NCBI GenBank assembly: GCA_031841125.1
Contig: CM063108.1
Location: 7,981,683 to 8,045,682 of the forward strand
DNA length: 64,000 nucleotides
Direction: 5' to 3'
From: Acanthococcus lagerstroemiae
Lineage: Eukaryota > Arthropoda > Insecta > Hemiptera > Eriococcidae
The notes below the pieces were generated by a model that saw only the letters and a program-made list of their open reading frames with translations, was not told the origin of the DNA and ran no database searches. Within the stretch, counting starts at the first letter, position 1; every line of letters begins with the position of its first letter. The position numbers and the translations under genes are program-made. Positions 56,707-64,000 of this stretch are shown in pieces.

Positions 56707-57397
56707 GTCGACAAAAACCCGTCACCTAAACCCTATGCCCTAAACGACAAAAATATTAAAAACAAGTTTTGGGAACTACAAACACTCTTTTTCAACTGCC
56801 AGTGCTTAGCCAATGAATGACTTTTGGGCTTAGAAAATGCTCTAAAAAAGATAAAATTTGACGTGTTAGGACTTAGTGAAATAAAAAGAAAATGAGAGTT
56901 TCTTCAAAAACGGAACGATGGAAATCTATTCTACTTTTATGGAGAAACATTAGGGTATAGAGGTGTAGGCTTTTATATTATCAAAAGTAGTGTCAAACGT
57001 ATCGTCGGACTGAAAGGGATCTCCGAAAGGATTGCTATTCTTAAGCTTAAAGCAGACTCAAAAAACAAAATCACATTCATACAGGTGTATGCTCGCACCC
57101 AAGACGCCAGTCAAGACGAAATTGATAGTTTCTACCAACAGCTAAATAAAACTATAAAAAAAGTGAGGTGACTGATAAAAACGGTCACAAATTGATAGAA
57201 TTTGCGGATCAAAATAATTTAAATATTGCTGTAACCTTTTTTTAAGAAAAAACCCTGATCAAGAAAGTGGACCTGGGAATCTCTCAACGGCCACACCAAA
57301 AGTAAAATCGACTAGTTCCTTATAAATAAGATACATCACATAAAAAACTTGGAAATCATCAATAGCTCTGGTTTCTCTTCGGACCACAAGGTAGGTA
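56706..57397 (+). pseudogene. LINE-C endonuclease domain fragment
   Basis: Encodes the start of an apurinic-type endonuclease domain: FFNCQCLANE (degraded start), ENALKKIKFDVLGLSEIKRK, FYFYGETLGYRGVGFYI, GISERIAILKLK, FIQVYARTQDASQDEI, a deletion where the GDFNA motif belongs, GHKLIEFADQNNLNIAVTFF, and SSDHKVGRAT (about 57370-57400), the catalytic SDH box. Stops at 56818, 56893 and 57243 kill it. It starts right after the (TAAA)n tail of the previous LINE and ends at the GC-rich block. Assigned to LINE-C because the endonuclease type fits its RT; inference. Confidence 0.7.
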
Positions 57398-58720
57398 GGG
57401 CCACTCTCGCCCCTACCCCCACAGGAGGCACTCACTTTCAGTCAAGCATCCTTGGTGGCATGGTCATGGCAGATAAAACTCCAAGATGTACCCGCAAACG
57501 GCGCAGGAACCGTATGGTGTTGGCTGGACTGATTCGTGGCGGTCCCCAAGTCTAGCTGGGCTTCGGTCTGGACAGGCTTGGCCCAAGCGCATGGGGGCAT
57601 CCATCCTCTCGTGAAAACTGATGATGGGGCTCATAGTTAGCCATACTAGGTGTGTGGTGACACCTGTACCGGAACCGGAGTCCTGTCTGCCGAATTTGGT
57701 TGCCTGGGTAAGCGGTGCTCCTGTCAAGTTGGAGTGCATGGTGCGGGCAAACACCCGGAGTATGCACGCTAAGAGACGAGCTGAGGGGGCTCTGGCTCAT
57801 TGCGGGGTGGGTGAGCCCAGGTGGCGGATAGGGGCGGTGGTTGGAAAACACGCGACCTCACGCAGAACGCGGTCTTCAACTGCTGTGTCGACCTCGAGTC
57901 GGCCGCGGACCATAGGTGCATATTTTTTCAGTCAAGTCTATCTTGCTATCAGGAGCCACGTGCTCTCTCATCTTTACTTCTTCTCATAACTACTCTTTCC
58001 TATCTTTCTTCCATTTCTCGATAAATTTCTACCGTCACTTCCGGGCCTCTTCTACTCGGGTTAAGTACGTGACCCAGCATGTAATGGGTAGCATCTAACT
58101 TCTAAGTATCCATGATGGACAGTAATACAGAAGTAACGTTTACGAGGCAACAGCCGGTTCCATCTCCAGCCGACTGAGGTCGTCAACCTACGATGAAGAC
58201 CCAACCGCCTACCCGGCGGTCCAACGACACTTCGTTCTCTGTGATCCAGATACGGGTTCAGAAGACGGAGCAGACGCAGACAAGATGCAAACAGACAGCA
58301 CGACCAAGCAGAAGAAGACAACAACGACAACGACATCCTCCATGGCCATCGCCGTGGAGCACACAATATAAAGCCGAAGAATCGCCAGTATGGCACTCCG
58401 GTGCGGCAGCCCGGCGAGTCAGCCTCGGACATCCGCTCATACAGGGTGAGAGAAGGCTTGGCCTATAAGAAAACACTCAAGGCGCAATGTATACTAGAAG
58501 CACTGCCACCAAAGACGACCAAGAAGAGGCTCGGCGCTAGAGATTTTGTCGCCCCGGGCAATGGAGGAACATTTGCCGCCCCTGGCGAAAGAAACGAGGC
58601 ACCAATCATGATGATTGATGAAATACCGTCCCGGCAAATTGGGCGCCTCGGGCAGGGGCCCGCTTTGCCCGTGCCTAACGCCGGGTCTGAGCGTGACCAT
58701 CCAAGGCTAAGCGTTGTGTA
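57398..58720 (+). other. GC-rich block, probable retroelement 5' region
   Basis: Abruptly GC-richer than both flanks. 57400-57900 has leader-like sequence without a lasting frame. 58380-58720 contains SPVWHSG and RQPGESASDIRS readings in overlapping frames and a 106-residue frame (58401-58721, +) reading LAYKKTLKAQCILEALPPKT near its start. I suspect the 5' UTR/ORF1 end of a LINE but cannot name it. Confidence 0.35.
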
Positions 58721-59761
58721 GTAGATTTAATACATCATCTTCCCTTTACTAGTTTCATTTCTTACTATTCGCTGAAAACCCATTACCACTTCTCAATACT
58801 ACTACTGAGGACATATAGAAGAAGATTCTTTTTGCTCAGAACACGTTATAAGGTAAATCGCCATTTCCAGTACGCATTGTGTGCTTATTTTCCAGTGTGC
58901 TATCGAATTCGATCTGTGAGTGTAACACATACAAGGTACCAGCGATAGGCTGATACCTACCAAGCTATGTCATTGCATTGGTTCAACTTGTACTCTTCCA
59001 CTATGTCACATTTTCCTTCTCTTTCTTTCCATCTGATACAGAAGCTCAAAATATACCAACCTACCGAGAAATTTCCTGGAAACTTATACATCCAATTCGT
59101 AATTCCGCTCCAGCGAATTATAAGTACATAATAGGTGTACGACGAGTACGATGCACGGAGACAAAATCCAATTATTAGCGTGGAGACTTGAGTGAGAACG
59201 AATCGCGTGTTACAGGTAATTTTGCAGCGCTGTCTAGACGCGTCGGATGGCGGTATGGTAAAGCAACAGTATTTGCGGATAGCTAAGAGTTCGTGCTTCT
59301 GATGGGGATGAGGTCAAGGTTTAGACATGCATCAATAAGGTGGGCAAGTAATTACACCAGATTGCCGAGACTAGGTACATTATATCATGTAGCGATGTTT
59401 CTCCAGATCTTACGGAGAAGCTTAAGCGCAACCGACTTTGAGTGAGGAGCCCACATGGGGGTTGGTTGACAAGTATCAAAGTAATCCTAAAAATTCTTCA
59501 CTCGTATAATTTTTAATTTCGGGGTGCTTTCAGAGGATTTGAGGGGACTAAGCTCCCAATCCTCTTTATTTGCGTCAATGTGGAAAAGTCTTTTAGAAAA
59601 TGCAGCCATGTCCTGATTTATTAATCTACTTGTCCAATTTCTTTACTGCTTGCTTTCCAGACTGCTGATTTACGTGTTTAACTGAATGAATGATTGACTA
59701 CCAAGCTAACTAACTGTATCTGTCCGCCTGTCTGCAGATATATCTATCTATCTAGTATCTA
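58721..59761. other. unassigned DNA
   Basis: No gene, repeat or TIR recognised. A TATC/CTAT microsatellite (about 59738-59761) borders the LTR. Confidence 0.4.
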
Positions 59762-60057
59762 TGTAAATTAATCACGAAGTTCAAAATAATCACGTATAAT
59801 TAGATACTCTTGCTGGAGTATCGAATAATATGACGATTACACGCGTTATAAAATGCACTTTTTGAAAGTATAACCGCACGGATTACAGTCTTAACTAATA
59901 ATGCTATCGTTTCCTTTATAATACGAATTTTCGCATGCCGGTCGCGATAGAAGACTGACCATCTGATAAGGAAGCGGCATACCGACAGGTTTGAACCTAT
60001 TTGTGAATAATCGAGCTTCACTCGATTATTCGTGAAATTTACTCCGTGAATTTTACA
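59762..60057 (-). mobile_element. 3' LTR of Gypsy element 2, 296 bp
   Basis: On the minus strand it starts TGTAAAATTCACGG and ends CGTGATTAATTTACA, so TG..CA with extended terminal symmetry (TGTAAA/TTTACA). A polypurine tract precedes it at 60058-60070. It carries TATA-like TTATAAAGG (about 59916) and a perfect 11-bp-stem hairpin at 60005-60031. The partner LTR would lie beyond the right edge. Confidence 0.75.
60005..60031. other. LTR hairpin, 11-bp perfect stem
   Basis: GAATAATCGAG, 5-base loop CTTCA, CTCGATTATTC. It lies about 27-52 bases inside the LTR from its 5' (minus-strand) edge. Confidence 0.75.
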
Positions 60058-60070
60058 TCCCCCCCCCCAC
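60058..60070 (-). promoter_or_regulatory. polypurine tract of Gypsy element 2
   Basis: On the minus strand, AGTGGGGGGGGGGA lies directly before the TGTAAAATT start of the LTR, the position where plus-strand DNA synthesis of LTR retrotransposons is primed. Confidence 0.65.
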
Positions 60071-60406
60071 TGGAGAGGAGAGCCGGGGGTGTACACCTAA
60101 ATCGTCAGTGAGAGCTGCAAAACTATACATCGATGCCACAGTCCCGTCTGTTACCAGACAACGTGCTCGATTCGGTGCATCAGGAAGTGGGACCTACCAC
60201 TTCCACAAGACTATTGTGGCGTGATCAACATACGCAGAGAACAACCCCCACACGTACGTATGCTAATCGCTTTCGCCTTTGGTGAATGGTGTCACTCACT
60301 CCAATGTATGGCATACTGCTCAGACACCTGCGACTCGGATTTACAAGATTAAACAATGAACTACTTGGACGTCCATGTCCGTTTGTTAGTCTGAGTTTTT
60401 GCGCTC

Positions 60407-63400
60407 TCATTGAGTTTTAGGGTCTTTCGCACTTTTCGCACAGATGAACTTGGATATGTGATAAAGCCGGTTTTGGCGATCAGTCGTTCCACATGCTACC
60501 CTATATACTGTTTTTGATACTTTTTCGATGATTGGGAACGGGCCGATTCGAATTTGATCAAGTTTATGTCTATTTAGCATGTTTCCATTTTCTACATATA
60601 CTAGATCTCCGATTTTAAGCTGTTTATTTATTTATTTTGATCATATTTTGTTTTATTTACTTGGTGATTTTTTAATGTATTATTATATGCTTTTAATCTA
60701 TCCAAGTTTAAATCTTCAGTTTTTCTTAGTTCGGAAGGTATTATGTCTATACTCTTTCCGTTTAAGAGGTATTCGGGGGCGTAGTTAGTTACTGAGTGTA
60801 TCGTTTTGTTATATTCATCGGTGCACTGTCTTGCTATAGTTGTCCAGGCTTTGTTATTGTCATCCTCGTTCATTCGACAGCGGATCCTATTTATAAGTGT
60901 CTGGTTGAGACGTTCATTAAGGCCGTTTGAGAATGCTGAATCTACTGCAGTAAAAATATGTACGATATTATTGTTTGATAGATATTTCTGCAGATCATCG
61001 GACGTGAGGCCCCCAAATTGATCTGTGAGGAGGGTTTTTATTTTATTTTTATCGTGTACTGATTGTATTAATTTTATAAAGTCCTCCGTATTTTGAGATT
61101 TTGAAGTCGAAATGAACGCGTAACGGGTGAAATGGTCAACTAATAAATGTAGGTAACGTTTTGTGGAACGCCGACCGCCGAAACCTCCTATTGAGTCCAG
61201 AGACATAATTTGAAAGGGTTCTGTAGGCGGTCCCAAGTGTCCTAACAGACCGAATTTCTTTCCTTTACGTGTTTTGTTTTTTATACACGTTTCGCATTCC
61301 GATGTTATTTTTTTTATGATTTTGTACATATTTTTGACAGAATAATGCGGTGTAATTGTTCGAATTAGGGCGTCTGTGCCTATGTGGCCAAGTTCCTTAT
61401 GGGCTCTTTCCACTAATGTTCTAATTCCCTGTTCACTTAATACTATTTGCTTTTTATTATTTCTATGTTTATAAATGATTCCGCTTTCGTTTATCATATC
61501 TTCATCCTGTTGGATGTCTCTTTGATCGTTTATTATTTCTGCTATTTTTAGAAAATTTACCGTGCTGATTACTTCGTTTTGCATATTTGACTCTGCATTA
61601 AGGACAGGGTTCCTTGATAAGCAATCTGCCTCCTGGTTATTTTTTCCTGGTCTGTATATTATATTGAAATCGAATTGAGCTAAGAAGTTCATCATGTCCC
61701 CAAGTTCTTCATCTGTGCGTACGCTAACACCTAAATTTTCGAGTGGTTTATGGTCAGAGTATACTACGAAGTGCTTTCCTATAAGCCAAAATTGCCAAAA
61801 CTTTATGGCTTCTTTAACTGCGAGGCATTCGAGGAAGACTGCTTTTTTCTTTCTCTGGCCCTCAGTCAGTTTTTTTGAAAAATATGCCACTGGCTTTATT
61901 AATCCGTCGTCCTGCGGTTGTTTTAATACTGCACCAATGCCTTCGATGCTAGCGTCAGTATATATTTGTATTGGTTTTTCTCTATCAAAGATGGCTAACA
62001 CGGGTTCGGAGCTTAAGTATTGTTTTATGGTTTCAAACGATTTTTGGCATTCATCTGACCATACGAATTCTTTTTGCGAAGCAAATGATGGAACGGTTCA
62101 AGGTTTTTTAAAAATTTATCTTACCTAGTTATTGTCGTATATTTTTTTTTGTTTTTTGGTGTGGGGAAGTCTCGTATTGAGATTATATTATCATACATAG
62201 GTTTTATTTTATTTTTTTCGAGTTCGTGTCCTAAATATTTTACTTTATTTTTAGCAAAAGAACACTTCAAAAATTTTATTTTAAATCCCTCATTTTTTAT
62301 TGCATGGAAGACTTTGCTTACATGAATAATGTGTTCATCAAATGATTTTGAGAATATTAGTATATCATCGATATAATTGACACAAAAATCTGTGAGTTTG
62401 TTCTTTTTGATAATGCCAGAAAGGATCCTCTGGTACACTGGGGAAGCGATCTTGATACCGAAAGGCATACACTTCCATTGCCAGTGTCCTTCTTGAGTAA
62501 TAAATCCGGTCTTATATCTGTCTTTTTGCCTCACCGGTATCGACCAAAATGCCGAGTTGATGTCGAGTGCGGTATACCACTCACAGTTCTTTGTTTTAAC
62601 AATTATATCTTCGATAGTGGGGAAAGGGAAAGTTTCGGGGACGATAAGTTTATTTAATGCTCTGAAATCACAGCACATTCGATTTTTTTCGCCGTCCGAT
62701 TTTCTGAAGGCCATAGTTACAGGGGCAGCGAAGGCGAACACGACTCCTCGATTAGTCCTACCTTCAGTAACTCAGAAACTTGATTTTGAATTTCGATCTG
62801 GTCATCAGCTGAACATTTGTATGGTTTTTGGGCAACAAATTTATTTTCAAGTAGTTTAATGTGCGCCTCCTGTTCAGTGAATGTCCCTACATCGTATCTG
62901 TTTTTAGCAAATAATGTTTCATTTTCAGTTATTAGCTTTTCGATACTGTTTTTTTGTTCCTTAGATAAATTTCCTGTTTCACTTTGAAATTTTTCGATAG
63001 GCATTGCCTCATTCCAGTTTACTCGTATTATGTTATTTTCTTTATTCTTATCAAATTTGGTAGTGATTTCATTAGTACATGTATCCGGAGCTTTTAGTTG
63101 CACCACTTCTTTTTTTTTAGAGTCATCATTATTAATTTTTTTTGTTTGTGTGATATTTAACTTGTAATCCAAGTTTAATCGGAAAATCTTAATACAGTCT
63201 AAACCGAGAAGAACATCGTATTCGAAAGTACTATCTTTTATAACGAAAAACCATACGCTGGTTTCAATATTTATAATTTTTTGTTTCAGCTTAATTACTC
63301 CTGTAAGGAGCCGTACTCCACCCATCGTTCTACAAGTATGCGGTTTCAGAGGTACTATATTACTTTTCATACATTTTACAAAATTATAGTTTATCATGGA

Positions 63401-64000
63401 TATATTTGCTCCGGGGTCATACAGAGCCCTAGCGGAACGTTCCTCTACCCATACTTGTATTTCGATGAGAGGAGTTAGTTTTAGTTTTTTTTGGTCTGGA
63501 ACTGTTTCGTTTATCACATCTTGCAATTCAATGTTGTTTGCAACACGGATGTTTTTATTTCCTGTCGTTTTTGAGATCGACGCTGATTTGTGACCTAGTC
63601 TGTTATCGGGGTTATCGGGGTTGTTCCAGCATTTGGCTTCGGGATGCATCATATTTGATTTTCCTAATTTTTCACAAAATGAGCAAGGCTTATGCTTTTT
63701 GAAGAACGGCTTTCTATCTCCCAGATTTTGCAACTTTCCCCTATTGTTGAATTTATTTGTTAAATTTTCGAGAGATCCTAAAGCCGCCATTAAGTACCCT
63801 TGCGTTTCGATCTCTGATCGATTCAACCGCTCCCTTATATTTGGTGGTAGTCCTATTACAGTTAAATTTACGCGAGCGAGACTAGGCAAAGATGGTTCGG
63901 CATCGAGTAATAGACTGATTTTTCGCAACGCATAATCGGTCAGGGGACCTACTTCATACTTATAGTTATACGCATACACCAATTCGGACCATCCTTTTGT
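60407..64000 (-). pseudogene. Ty3/Gypsy element 2 gag-pol, nearly intact, runs off the window
   Basis: Right to left: gag C-terminus with a Cys/His motif (CSFCEKLGKSNMMHPEAKCW, about 63690-63630), protease with ALYDPGANISM (about 63425; a DPGA variant of the usual D-T/S-G-A) and LLGLDCI, RT with YTALDINSAFWSIPV (about 62570), FGIKIASPVYQRIL and the catalytic NYIDDILIFS (about 62385-62355), RNase H with YTDASIEGIGAVL and DHKPLENL, integrase with an H-x3-H/C-x2-C knuckle (HKELGHIG.. CETCIKNK, about 61410-61285) and a DDE triad (SLDSIGG, LTDQFGG, GLNERLN), then a C-terminal LKIGDLVYVENG domain ending at 60407. Lesions are few: a one-base frameshift at about 62735, small indels at about 62085-62125 between RT and RNase H, and a stop at 60628-60630 in an AATAAATAAATAAA stretch. 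No env gene is seen. The 3' LTR is at 59762-60057. Confidence 0.9.

Noticed and set aside
57552..57851. 99-residue minus-strand open frame in the GC-rich block
   Set aside because: GC-driven openness on the opposite strand of a probable retroelement leader, with proline/serine/arginine bias and no motif.

Overview
The window is arthropod nuclear DNA, most likely from an insect; I cannot name the species. The evidence is an R1-clade LINE remnant (a clade known from arthropods), an I-clade element, Jockey, RTE and CR1/L2-type LINEs, Ty3/Gypsy elements, and hAT, Tigger/pogo, Tc1 and piggyBac-type DNA transposon remnants, in an AT-rich background with splice-like signals and no operon structure. 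No intact conventional host gene is recognisable. Almost every protein-coding signal is a transposon or a pseudogene. The exceptions are a decayed histone H2A-like copy (45358-45690, minus), a broken member of a dispersed animal protein family of unknown function (27240-27822), and a possible two-exon microprotein or gene end (3766-4899).

Layout. 1-9.7 kb: an R1-clade LINE pseudogene, the candidate small gene with two diverged tandem arrays in and after it, and a Tigger 3' end. 12.4-15.3 kb: one LINE copy (here called LINE-C) cut by a piggyBac-type MITE, a solo LTR that itself holds a Jockey fragment, and a Tigger MITE. 17-26 kb: dispersed non-coding repeats and at least five TIR elements. 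27.2-33.5 kb: the unknown-family pseudogene, an I-clade LINE cut by a solo LTR and a hAT MITE, then a minus-strand endonuclease/RT LINE with its GC-rich leader. 35.2-40.1 kb: a 4.85-kb block with matching hAT termini and a perfect 8-bp target-site duplication (TSD), enclosing a second LINE-C copy that is itself cut by another hAT element and an RTE LINE. 41.5-44.1 kb: a dispersed repeat cut by a LINE 3' end, and two opposed tRNA-derived SINEs. 45-49.5 kb: the H2A pseudogene, a three-copy hAT MITE family, a 0.9-kb GAGT/GAAT minisatellite, and an I-clade 3' fragment. 49.5-53 kb: a decayed Gypsy, a Tc1 tail, and a hAT MITE. 54.9-58.7 kb: LINE pieces. 59.8 kb to the end: a young-looking Gypsy (LTR, polypurine tract, integrase, RNase H, RT, protease, gag end) running off the right edge.

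The window's main value is its relative dating. Exact TSDs and reading-frame continuity across insertions give the order of at least nine insertion events, and one insertion (the hAT element in the I-clade LINE) can be checked against an empty-site paralogue inside the same window. Several short TIR families, the composite hAT block and the dispersed repeats called D and E look like uncatalogued families. All names other than recognised superfamilies are mine.
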